Translations under genes and position numbers: made by a program
Notes under the pieces: model-generated
The model's database searches: none
What the model saw: only the letters and a program-made list of their open reading frames with translations
What the model was told of the DNA's origin: nothing
DNA from: Sambucus nigra
Taxonomy: Eukaryota; Streptophyta; Magnoliopsida; Dipsacales; Adoxaceae
Length of the DNA stretch: 64,000 bases
Assembly (NCBI GenBank): GCA_949130495.1
Contig: OX422214.1
Coordinates: 251,228,187 to 251,292,186, forward strand
Reading direction: 5' to 3'
Shown here: positions 33,181 to 45,214 of the stretch, one piece after another
Position numbering within the stretch: the first letter of the stretch is position 1
How the letters are laid out: the number at the start of each line of letters is the position of its first letter

Positions 33181-34248
33181 CTTTTTTGAGTTTACCCTTT
33201 GCTGGGTGGTAGAAAATGATTGGGTTGTTTAGGATGGTGGGCATCTCTTATTTGTCCGTGTAGTTATATTCATTTTTCATTTGTGTATGGAGGTTTAGGG
33301 AGGGATGCTTTTGGGGGCACATGATGATGAGATAGCTGGGTGGGTGCCAGGTTATATGCTATATCAGCTGGTTGATAAATGCGGTGTAAAACCCCCCGGT
33401 ACCAAAAGCATTTCTTTAATAATAATGATCACAAAGACAACCGGGAATTCATAACTCACTTTGGGGACTCGATGATAGTGAATTGTGGATTGTTTTCATC
33501 ATTATCATTATCATTATCATTTTTGTCTTAATTTTATGAAATGGGATCGATCACATGAATTCCCTTTTTTTCATTTTAATTTATTATAAGTAATATTATC
33601 ATTCAAGTTTAATATCTTAAGATTTCTCATAATAATTTCTTTTCACGATAGCTTAGAACGATCCCTTTTTCTTTTACTCTCTATTTTTTTTATAATTTTT
33701 CTCTTCTTATGGGCGCACCTATTGGTCTACGGAACATATGTTCGTACCATCTAACTCTTCTTTCCCTGAGTTTATTGTTAATGGGAGATACTCCCAACTT
33801 TCCTCTCACATAATAATTTTTAAGCTTGTCCTTTTTAGTAATTTTTATCAGCTATCGACGCATCCTCATCTCATTCAAATGGAGACTTTGCTCATGTTTT
33901 TTTTTAAAACCCAACACTCCGCTCCATATAAGGCCGCTTGCCTAACAACTACTCTATAAAATGTTCCTTTAGTTTATCAGTTATTCTCTTATCGCATAAT
34001 ACCCCACTTGCTTCTCTCCATTTTATTCAAGCAGTTGATATTCTACTCATAACATCATCATCAATATCCTCATTACATTGTATCATTGAACCAAAATAAC
34101 AAAATTTTATTAGTTTGATTTATCACTTTTTCTTCAATATTTAACATTATGCTACCAGACGGCTCGTTATTAAATTTATATTCCACAAACTCAGTTTTAT
34201 TTCTGCTAATTTTTAGTCCTTAAGACTCTAAGGCATTTCTTCAAGTAT

Positions 34249-34569
34249 CTAGTACTCATTTGAAGTCTCTACTAGAACTATATCATCCACAAACGACATA
34301 CACCATATGGCATCTTCTTGTATATTTTTAGTGATCTCATCCAATACTACGGCAAATAAGTAACGACTTAAGGTCGATCCTTGATGTAAACCCACTTTCA
34401 TCGTAAAATCATTAGTTTCTCCGCAAATCGTTCTTATTTTAGGCTTTGTGTTATAATACATATCTTCAATAACTTTAATATAATTATTATGAATTATTTT
34501 CTTCCTTAAAGCCCACCATATTATTTCCCTAGTTACTCTATTATATGCCTTTTCTAAGTCTATAAAGGC
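34249..34569 (-). pseudogene. RTE LINE reverse transcriptase core
   Basis: This is the longest open part of the LINE. It holds AFIDLEKAYNRV (RT motif A region with the first catalytic Asp), the GLHQGS(T)LS block with the expected Pro replaced by Arg (LSRYLF), and FVDDIVLV (YADD-type active site with both aspartates). About 105 codons belong to RT; the open frame continues upstream only because it runs into the MITE. The DD pair is preserved, but the surrounding gene is interrupted in many places. Confidence 0.8.
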
Positions 34570-34572
34570 TAA

Positions 34573-35357
<785 letters not shown>

Positions 35358-36800
35358 TAAGTGTAAATTTTTATTCTTACTTCTACATTTTTCCATTAAC
35401 TATTTTAAAAAGTAAATAGCTTATGTGGTGGATCGCCATGGTATAAATTCAAATTGTTTGTTCGAAATAGTTGACTCATTTCTTAATTATTGTTCTATAA
35501 CCTTTTCCCATAATTTCATAGTGTGATTCATCCGTTTGAATCCTCTATAATTATCGCAGTTTTGTATATCCCCTTCAGTTTTATACAACGGTATTATGAT
35601 ACGTTTCCTCCACTCATCTCACATGTTCTTTTCTCTTAAAATTATATTAAATAAACGTGTTAACCATTATACCCCTATACTTCCATGGGTCCTCCATACC
35701 TCTATGGGTATTTTATCTGGGAAAAAACGCTTTATTCCTTTCCATTTTTCTTATTAATACATCTACTTCTTTTTCAGTAATCGGACATACCAGTCCTATA
35801 TTCGGTTTATGTTCTCGATATCTTTTTTAAGATATTCTTCATTCAATAATCCTTGAAAATACTCTTCCCATCAATCTAGAATTTCTTTATCGTTAATTAA
35901 TATATTTTGGTTTATGTCTTTAATAGACTTAACTTGACCCATATCCCTTGTCAATCTATCTCTATTCTTTGTGAATTTATATATCTTCGTTTCACCTTTC
36001 TTGGTACCTAATTTATTATAAAGATTGTCAAGTGCATTTTGTTATGCATTTCGAATAATATTTTTTACTTCACTTTTAAACTTCAACCTTTCTAAATCTT
36101 CTTGATTTTCTCTTTTGCCACTCTTTTAAACTTACTCGGTTCTTTTGTATTATCTTTTGTACTTCCTCATTCCACCACCAAGTCTTTTTTTTTAATGAGT
36201 CTTTTTCCTTTAATCTAACCTAAAATTTGCTTACCTATTTTCTCAATATCATTCTTTGTTCTTGACCAAATGTTGTTAACATTGTCTCAATTCCACTTCA
36301 TATTTAACAGGAACGTCTGCCAAAATTCTATCTCTTTGTATCCTTTTAAATCCTTCAATTTTATACTTTAATATCCTATTTTCTCTTTTCGGTACTTAGA
36401 TCCTCTAATGGCTAAACCTATTACTAATAAGCGATGTTGATCTGTTGAGCTTTCACTTAGTATAACTTTACATTCTTTGCATGTATTCAAGTCTCTTCTT
36501 CTAATTAAGCAATAATCAATTTGAGTTTTATTTTCTCCGCTTTTAAATATTATTAAATGTTCTTCCTTTTTTAAAAATATGTTTGTTAACGCTAGATCAT
36601 ACGGCTTAGTAAATTCTAAGATAGTTTCCTCTCCTTCATTTCTGTTACCAAAACCATAACATTTATGTATCCTTGGATAACCGTCTCGTTCTACTCTTAC
36701 ATGTTCATTTAAGTCACCTCCTAAAAATATATTTGTGTTTCTTCTTTTAACTAGATAATCAATAATCCAGATTTAACATAAATTTTACACTCGTTTGTCA

Positions 36801-38142
36801 TTGGGCACTGGCAACGGTAGACCCAAAATGATTATTTTTTTAAATAATTAGTTTAATTAATTAATTAAATACTCTTACAAATTAATTAACTAAATAAATG
36901 TGCTAAAAGTAAAGTCACAAATACATTGAAATAATACAAACGCACCTTTACATATGATAAAAATAATAATACTCTAGACCATAAAATCAGAAAATAAAGT
37001 GCAGAATAATTGAATATCTACTCTTTTGGACCGTTTAAACAACAACAAGATTCAAAAATGATTTTCAAGAAAATAACATAAATTGAGGCTCGTATTATTG
37101 TTTACTAATTAATTGTTAATAAATATAAATATAATACAAAATTTCTACACAGAAATATGTGATCACAACGAAGGCAAATCCGGGATGGAAACTTGGGAGG
37201 GGCCATTATATTTTGTTGGTGGTAAGAAAGATAAATATTTAAATTTACAACTAGCATTCATCATTGTTGATATATGTTGAACAAGTTATGAAAATATTCT
37301 ACGTGAATGACTATGAAAATAGAGTACACAAAGAGATTTTATTGATAAATACAGGGGATTTTTAAATATAAAATGAGAAGGCTTATAATAAAAATTTATG
37401 ATAGAAGGCCAAAAACATGTTTGACCTAATTTTAATATACGATCACCTGTAGGTAGGGACCTGTTTTCTAACTCCTCAAAATCCATGTATATGTGATCAA
37501 CATTAATGTTTTTTCCCTTTTATGATTCAATGGTTAATACTCTAATTGTTAAAATTTTGACCTTAATATTCCACATTAATTTTTCCGTGGATAACAGGAG
37601 GCTGCTGCGGTCTCTAAGAAAGTCAAATTTAAAAATACATTAGGCTCAAGTATTTAATTTTCGTTCTTTTCTTAGCATATAAAATTGTTTTTGATCAAGT
37701 CGATGACATCTCTCTGAATTAAACTTCAAGATCAGGATTCTTAAGGTTTCTCAGTACTTCATTACTATAATCTTAATATTTTTATTTTACTGGCAAAATT
37801 CATTAGTTACTATTTCCTTGAAAATGTATAGTAAATGGTTTCAAACTTTGTCTAGTGTGGTGAGGTCGTGATATCTCTGGGCCAGCCCTATCAACAATAT
37901 TTCAGGGTTATTTTCTTATTTTTCTCTCAACTCGTGAATCAGGTTAGAGGCTATAGAAGGCGCCAGCTGGTTCAAAATGCATAATGTCAATGCCTTGTAG
38001 CATAATGATAATTCATATATAGAATGTGTATTGCTTCAAGGGTATTTATTCCTCGCAAAGTAGATTTAAACCTTCACATGATTCAACAAGGTTGAATTTT
38101 GTCAAATTTCATCTGCATGTTGATCACGATATACTGATTTCC
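36801..38142. other. Non-coding DNA, no gene seen
   Basis: AT-rich intergenic sequence between the LINE and the Tork-like element. I see no conserved frame, RNA gene or transposon terminus. Confidence 0.5.
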
Positions 38143-39182
38143 TGTTGGAAAATTGGAACTTAAATGGGTATTTAAAGCTGTCCAGATTTTTTCTGGACAG
38201 ATTTTTGAGCAACTTTGAGCTCAAATTTAGGTGGGACCCACACTACGAAAATTGTGGGACCATATACGAACGCGTTCACCTCCGCAAGGAGATTAACGTA
38301 GTATATTCATATGTCCAATTTCAATAAGTTATGAATGATAATTATGTCCCCAAAGTGACTCACAAAGCAATGAAAGTTAATGAATTGAGTGTGTTTTAAC
38401 TCTTGTCCCACATTGGAAGAGTAGTGGAATTTTGATGAGTTAATAACACCCCAAGTATGGACTAAGGCTTGGATGCCTTGGGGGTATCCCAACTCTTTGA
38501 AGGGGAGATGACCTAAGCTATGCTCGGGTTGACTTTCGGTCAAAAGTCCACACGCGCGCGTCCGGCCGGCTCGGTTCGGTTCGGTTCGGGCTTGGGAAAA
38601 TTCTTAAATTTTTGCGCCGAATCTAATTAACGGGCTTTAATTAATTAATTACGGAATTAATTAATCTTTAATTAACTGATAATCAGTTAATTCCAAGAGT
38701 CAGCAGTTAACCAAATTAACTGCTTTGACAGTTAATTTCGGTGCCGAATCTAATTAACTTTCTGGGCTTTAATTAATTAATTACGGAATTAATTAATCTT
38801 TAATGAACTGATAATCAGTTAATTCCAAGAGTCAGCAGTTAACCAAATTAACTGCTTTGACAGTTAATTTCGGTTTTGACTGTTCCCAATAGTCAAGTCA
38901 TTTACTATAAATAAAATGTTTTCCCTTCAGTTTTTTAACTACTGAAAAATTCCGAAATTGCTACTGCATTATTTCCTCTGCCCAGAAAATTCTTTTCTTC
39001 ATTTCTGCATTGCATGTTCTTGGTTGTGTTGAGTACAAAACACAGAAATTGTGTTCGCTGGGATTAGTCATTGTTGTGCTACTTGATTAAATCCGAAAAA
39101 TCCGTTCTATCTTGGGAGACAATTATTCATTAAACTCAAGCACGTTGGAGGAATAATTTTGTCTTAAGGAGACTGTTCAACA
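38143..39182 (+). repeat. Probable 5' LTR of the Tork-like element with internal tandem duplication
   Basis: The start TGTTGGAAAATTGG resembles copia LTR starts. The end is uncertain; a CA at 39181-39182 is a candidate, but no TGGTATCAGAGC site follows it. The motif TTGTCCCACATTGGAAGAGT (38403 onward), common in copia LTRs, and a TATAAATA box at 38906-38913 support an LTR. Inside, a unit of about 127-132 bp (GCCGAATCTAATTAA ... GACAGTTAATTTCGGT) is present twice in tandem, 38616-38742 and 38743-38874. The second copy has a 5-bp insertion. A TCGGT(TCGGT)n run is at 38570-38590. Confidence 0.45.
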
Positions 39183-39844
39183 GGGCTCGGATTTCTTTCT
39201 AATTATCATTATTTCTGCAAATTCTAGTAAGTATTTCATTTCTATAATTCTGTTTCAATTCTGTCATTATATTAATTGTTCATAATTATGTACAATTGTT
39301 ATTTATAAATAGTAGACATAACAATCTTAAGACAAAATTATTTTTAGTTCTACTGTTTTTTGTGTACAGAAATTTTTTTTTTATTACAGAAATTTATTTG
39401 TTGTAAATAAATCTATTTTTGACAGAAAAAATGAATTAATTTACTGCTTTATTGTAGAAATTAGTATAACAGTTTTGTTATAGAAATTAGTTTCTATATT
39501 GTTTTTATATTCTGTTTTAGAAAATAAAATTTTAATTGTGTACTCTTGTTAAAATCTGTTTATCTAAATTTTTTTTTTATCTTATATTATAATTCTGTTT
39601 TGTACGGAATTCTTTTTATTATTAAAAAATTAGTGTGACACAGATTTTATAATTTAATTCTGTTTTGTACGGAATTTTGTTTATATTTCACTTTTATTCT
39701 GAATTATTATTTGAATTCTTTTGGAATTCATTTATTGTGAATTATATTTGGAGGAAATTGTTGCACATAATTTTGTATTCTGTTTTGATTAATTCATTAT
39801 ATATGAATTTTATCATTGATAAAAATTCTGTTTTTGTAACAGAA
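39183..39844. other. Leader of the Tork-like element
   Basis: AT-rich and free of conserved coding sequence. The phrase TTCTGTTTTGTACGGAATT occurs twice (about 39592 and 39658). A frame open from 39665 joins the polyprotein frame but has no gag similarity; the gag start is at 39845. Confidence 0.5.
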
Positions 39845-42800
39845 ATGGAATCACAAAGTACGAACACTACTCCTACGAAACTGATTGTCACCAACACAAG
39901 TGTGACTGCACCCGTATCTATGCCACACGGGGAGAAACCTGAAAAGTTCATTGGGGCTGACTTCAAACGTTGGCAAGGACAAATATACTTCTATCTCACT
40001 ACCTGCCAACTGGGCAGGTTTGTATATGAAGATTGCCCCTCTATTCAAGAGGGAGATGATGCTGAAAAGGTTGCTGCTGTCGATGCTTGGAAGCATTCGG
40101 ACTACCTATGCCGAAATTATATTTTGGCCTACTTGGACAAGACTTTATACCATGTCTATTGCACTATCAAAACTTCCAAGGAATTATGGAATTCTTTGGA
40201 AAATAAGTATAAAACAGAAGATGCTGGGATGAAGAAATTTATCGTGGGGCGTTTTCTGGACTTCAAAATGGTTGATTCTAAATCTGTAATCTCGCAAGTG
40301 CAAGAACTCCAAGTGATCCTCCACGACATTCATGCTGAAGGAATGTCAATTAGTGAAACTTTTCAAGTTGCTGCAATTGTTGAAAAGTTGCCACCTTCTT
40401 GGACTTTGTTCAAAAACTATCTCAAGCACAAGCGTAAGGAGATGAATGTGGAGGAGTTGGTGGTCCGGCTAAGAATCGAAGAAGACAACCGTGAATCTCA
40501 AAAGAAAAGTGGGAAGAATCCGATGGAAACAAAGGTCCATGTCGTTGAAGGTCCTAAGAAGAACAAACGAAAGTATGATGGGGAAGGCACTTCCAAACAT
40601 AACAAGAAAAAGTTCAAAGGCAAATGCTACAATTGTGGTAAACCGGGACACCGCTCAAGTGAGTGTCGTAAGCCTAAGAAGCAAAATAAAAATAACTCTC
40701 AAGCAAATGTAACTGAGGGTGAGAATATCTCCAATGATTTGGCGGATATGAATCTTTCTGCCGTTGTCTCTGAATGTAACTTGGTTGGAAATACCAAGGA
40801 ATGGTGGGTGGACACTGGAGCCACACGACACATTTGTGCAAACAAATGGATGTTCTCCACCTATAAGCCTTTGGAAAATGAGGAGAACCTTTTTATGGGA
40901 AATTCTTCCACTTCTAAGGTGGTGGGACAAGGAAAGATTGCTTTGAAAATGACTTCTGGAAAGGAACTTACTCTCAACAATGTTCTTCACGTGCCTGATA
41001 TCCGAAAGAATCTGATTTCTGGATCTCTCCTTACTAAGAATGGTTTCAAGCTTGTGTTTGTATCTGATCGCTTTGTGTTGTCTAAAAATGACATGTATGT
41101 AGGAAAGGGCTACCTAAATGAGGGGCTCTTTAAACTGAATGTTCTTACTGTAACCCCTAAAACATCTGTTTCTATGAATGAAGTTGCTAGTTCTTCTTAC
41201 TTGATTGAGTCATCTAATATTTGGCATGCTAGATTGGGACATGTTAATTTTGATACATTGCGTAGATTAATTAACTTGGAATTTTTGCCAAAATTCAATA
41301 TTGATAAAAATCATAAATGTGAAATTTGTGTGGAATCTAAATTAGCTAGATTACCTTTCCATTCTATTGAAAGGATAACTGAACCTTTAGATTTAATTCA
41401 CACCGATATTTGTGATTTAAAATTTGTTCAAACTAGAGGTGGGAAAAAGTATTTTATTACTTTTATTGATGATTGCACAAAATATTGCTATGTATATTTG
41501 TTACATAGTAAAGATGAGGCTATTAATGCATTTAAACAATATAAGAATGAAGTTGAGAATCAATTAAGCAAAACGATAAAGGCTATTAGAAGTGATAGAG
41601 GAGGTGAATATGAATATCCATTTGAGGAATTTTGTTCTGAAAATGGGATTATTCATCAAACAACCGCTCCTTATTCTCCTCAATCGAATGGTGTTGCTGA
41701 ACGCAAAAACCGTACTTTGAAAGAAATGATGAACTCAATATTATTAAGTTCAGGAGCTCCACAAAATTTGTGGGGGGAAGCCTTAGTTTCTGCTAATTAC
41801 ATTCTCAATAAAGTACCTCACAAAAAGACTCACAAAACACCTTATGAATTATGGAAAGGTCGAAGACCTTCCTATAAATATTTACGAGTGTGGGGGTGCT
41901 TAGCTAAAGTGATGGTTCCTAAACCTAAAAAGGTAAGAATATGGCCAAAAACCGTGGATTGTGTATTCATCGGTTATGCTACTAATAGCAGTGCATATCG
42001 ATTTCTAGTTTGTAAATCTGAGATTTCGGACATTCATGTAAATACGGTTATTGAATCGAGGGATGCTTCATTTTTTGAAAATGAATTCCCGTATAACATG
42101 ACCCGAGAATCTGGTCCTCCTAAAAGGACAAATCAAGCTACTACAAGTGGTACTCATCAACCTATTGAATCAATAGAGGATGAACCAAGACGTAGTAAAA
42201 GAGCAAAAACCTCGACTTCTTTCGGTCCGGATTTTCTAACATATTTGTTAGAAAATGAACCTCAATCGTATAAAGAAGCTATATCCTTACCCGATGCTTC
42301 CAATTGGAAAGAAGCAATTAATAGTGAAATTGAATCCATATTACAAAATCATACATGGGAACTAGTGGATCTTCCACCAGGTTCAAAACCGTTAGGTTAT
42401 AAATGGATCTTCAAAAAGAAATTGAAGGCCGATGGATCAATTGATAAATATAAAGCTAGACTTGTAGCTAAAGGCTATAGGCAAAAGGAAGGGTTGGATT
42501 ACTTCGACACATATTCACCGGTAACAAGAATAACGTCCATTCGGATGTTAATAGCAATAGCTGCTATTAATGGACTTGAAATACATCAAATGGATGTAAA
42601 AACTGCATTCTTAAACGGTGAACTAGACGAGGAAATTTATATGGAGCAACCTGAAGGGTTCAAATCTCCCGGACAAGAAGGAAAAGTATGCAAGCTTGTT
42701 AAATCACTATATGGATTAAAACAAGCACCTAAACAATGGCATGAAAAATTTGATAATGCAATGTTATCAAATGGTTTCAAAATTAATGAATGCGATAAAT

Positions 42801-43170
42801 GTGTTTACTTTAAATACATTCATAATGGATATGTCATTGTATGCCTCTATGTTGATGATATGCTTATCATGGGTAGTAACTTGGAAATTGTCAAAACTAC
42901 AAAACAAATGTTGAGTAGTAGATTTGACATGAAAGATATGGGAATCGCCGATGTCATATTAGGAATTAAAATTTCTAGAACATCGGATGGACTTATATTA
43001 TCTCAATCTCATTACATTGAGAAAGTACTTGAAAAATTCAAGAAGTATGATATTAGTCCTACCAAGACACCTGTAGATGTAAATTTACATCTAGCAAGAA
43101 ATAATGGTGAAAGCATATCTCAACTAGAATAATCTCGTATTATCGGCAGTTTAATGTATGTCATAAATTT
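39845..43170 (+). pseudogene. Tork-like copia gag-pol polyprotein, lacks RNase H
   Basis: ATG 39845 ([12 protein letters not shown]) was chosen over the upstream ATG at 39665 because the preceding residues are AT-rich leader. One frame runs 1095 codons to TAA 43130-43132, then stays open and homologous (SRIIGSLMYV) to about 43170. Domains: Gag ([20 protein letters not shown]); zinc knuckle [14 protein letters not shown] near residue 261; protease [12 protein letters not shown], catalytic Asp near 323; GAG-pre-integrase ([10 protein letters not shown]); integrase with [15 protein letters not shown] and [11 protein letters not shown]; reverse transcriptase with YVDDM, catalytic Asp pair near 1004-1005. 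The frame up to 43132 has no stop or frameshift, so this copy was recently coding-competent apart from the missing end. Confidence 0.9.
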
Positions 43171-44319
43171 ACAAGACAATTAATGTTACTATAAACATTG
43201 TATGCTTTGTGATTAGCCAATCTTTTCTTTTACGAAAAAGGACATGAGATTCAAATTATTTTCCCACATTATACCCTAAATGAGTGATATAGCAATAAAT
43301 CTTGTACATTGTAAGATAATAACAACATAGTACAAGACCTTATTTCTACACCACATTATTTGAGTAATGATTTTGGGAATGTGTTTTGACACTAATAACA
43401 CATTACTCTTTTAATGTTTCAAAATGTCTCTCGTCAATTTTTGTGACTATTTTTTATTTATTTATTTATTTATTTTTGCGGAGGAAAATAATTTAGGATT
43501 TTAAGCTATAGATTTAAGAATTCATAGTTTCTTTCGTTTTGTGTTTAGTTTTTTCCCTGGTTAGGGTTTACTTTTATTCCTTTAGAGTTTTAGTGTTTAA
43601 AGTTAGCATGGGAGAAAATTGATGTTTATTAGTGTTTTATATGGGAGTCTTTTGAAATAAAAAAAAGGTTTAAACTAAATATTAAATAAAAAATATCTAG
43701 ATAGTTTCTTTCAAATGACCCTAAATTTAATACGTACAACTGCTACCTTCTTCCAAGAAAGAATTATGAAACCAAAATTAAATGCCATGGACAATGATAT
43801 GGTTCAGGGAAAACACAAACAGTTTTTTATTTATTTATTTTTTTTGTGCCAAACAACACAAACAGTTTAATATGACCATAGACTATTCGAATAATTTTCT
43901 AAGAAAAATTATAATAATATCTTAAACAATATTTCTATATTGCTGTCAATTAAATCATGAAGTGCAATGAATAAGGGTTCATTGGTGTAAGCCAGTGACT
44001 TGACTAAGTATAAAGTCATTATCCAAGTCCCTTTTTAGTTCATACTTGCTGAAAACGTATCTCTAGAACAAAGAAGGTTCTAGGAAACTTTCACTTCTCG
44101 CTCACCTCTCATGACTTGTCCTGCGATACATTGGGTAAGCCATTGTGTCACGCCCACGTATTCCATGACGGCTCATAAAATCAACACAACATAAAGTAAT
44201 GCCAATACATAAAAATGTAATTTTTTTTACCCTTATTACGTATACACCACACGAAATTGAGATAGTAATAAGGTCAACTGAATGAAGTCAATAGTGTCCA
44301 CCTCATCAACCTCTCTCTC
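43171..44319. other. Intergenic region upstream of the ZAT gene
   Basis: No coding sequence seen. (TTTA)n simple repeats occur near 43450 and 43830. The last 350 bp form the probable ZAT promoter, with W-box cores (TTGACY) at 44000-44005 (+), 44272-44277 (-) and 44286-44291 (-). Confidence 0.6.
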
Positions 44320-44330
44320 TATATATAAAT
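44320..44330 (+). promoter_or_regulatory. TATA box of the ZAT11-like gene
   Basis: TATATATAAAT follows a CTCTCTCT stretch and lies about 130 bp before the first ATG. That spacing fits a start of transcription near 44355 and a 5' leader of about 100 nt without upstream ATGs that would compete strongly. Confidence 0.7.
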
Positions 44331-44452
44331 ATGGCACTTCATTAAGTATCCATTATATGTACTGCTTAGTTCGTTTCAGACAAAACACAACTTTTTCACA
44401 CTAGAAAACTCTCAAAAACTCCACGACCCTATATTTCCTAGTCCTATCAAGC

Positions 44453-44971
44453 ATGGTATATTTACCCATGAAAAGAAGTAGAGAAGCAGAGATTGATAGC
44501 CTAAAAAACATGGCAAACTGCTTGATGATGCTCTCCCAAGCTGAAACGACGCCGTTCACCTCTCTCAATCCCAATCGAGTATTTGAGTGCAAAACCTGCA
44601 ACCGGCAGTTCCAGTCATTTCAAGCCCTAGGTGGCCATCGGGCCAGCCACAAGAGGCCCAGGCTCGCTGACGGAAACAATGGCCCATCGGAAAACTCGCC
44701 GTTGGTAAAAACCAAAAGTCACGAGTGTTCCATTTGTGGGGTTGTGTTCTCTATAGGACAGGCTTTGGGGGGGCATATGAGGCGCCACAGAGCCGGTTGG
44801 AATGAGAATAACCAGTCCACTAAGTTGTCCGAGTTGCCGGGTCAAGGCCCAGTTGTGAAGAAATCTAATAGTAGGAGGGTTTTTTGCTTGGATTTGAATT
44901 TGACGCCTTATGAGAATGATTTGGAGTTTGGGCTTGGGAAGGTGGCGCCTATGGTTGAATGTTTTTTATGA
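44453..44971 (+). CDS. ZAT11-like: C2H2 zinc-finger protein, ZAT11-like transcriptional repressor
   Basis: A single-exon gene of 172 codons. Two plant-type fingers carry the QALGGH signature: residues 46-66 (CKTCNRQF...QALGGHRASH) and 92-112 (CSICGVVF...QALGGHMRRH). A C-terminal EAR repression motif, LDLNLTP, is at 146-152, followed by the YENDLEFGLGK tail characteristic of ZAT11-type members of the C1-2i family. A short basic N-terminus (MKRSRE) follows five extra residues. Relatives start at the equivalent of MKR, so the second ATG at 44468 may be the true start. Such proteins are nuclear, bind short AGT-type core sites and repress stress-response genes, often with co-repressors bound through EAR. 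It is the only gene here with an intact frame, a TATA box and no transposon signature. Reported roles of Arabidopsis ZAT11 (oxidative stress, nickel) are known of the family, not shown here. Confidence 0.93.
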   Translation: MVYLPMKRSREAEIDSLKNMANCLMMLSQAETTPFTSLNPNRVFECKTCNRQFQSFQALGGHRASHKRPRLADGNNGPSENSPLVKTKSHECSICGVVFSIGQALGGHMRRHRAGWNENNQSTKLSELPGQGPVVKKSNSRRVFCLDLNLTPYENDLEFGLGKVAPMVECFL

Positions 44972-45214
44972 TCTGGTTAGGAGTATGCCTAGGTTTCGAT
45001 TTCCACCCCCCCTTTTTTTTTTCTTTTTTATTGGTTTCTAAACAATAAGGACTTCACCGCATCATATCATTAGTTTTGTTCATCCACATACTTGTAAAAT
45101 ATCACTTCCAATGTTTATGTACGAGGAAGCATTAATAATACTGTTTTATTAAGACTTAATAATATATACGATATATATATATTATTTATAAGTAATTATA
45201 ATGATCATTTCGAG
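44972..45214. other. 3' flank of the ZAT gene
   Basis: Short T-rich tract at 45008-45030 and AATAAGG near 45043 could form a polyadenylation region. Nothing else recognised. Confidence 0.4.

Larger units (their letters stand above)
38143..43170 (+). mobile_element. Tork-like Ty1-copia element, 3' truncated
   Basis: A presumed 5' LTR (TGTTGGAAAATTGG at 38143), an AT-rich leader and most of a copia polyprotein are present. Homology stops abruptly near 43170, just after the GSLMYV motif that precedes RNase H. RNase H, the polypurine tract and the 3' LTR are missing, and no target duplication can be assigned. Overall pol similarity ([30 protein letters not shown]) suggests the Tork group, from memory of the lineages. 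Confidence 0.75.

Noticed and set aside
44627..44845. Minus-strand ORF within the ZAT gene
   Set aside because: Shadow frame of the zinc-finger coding sequence.
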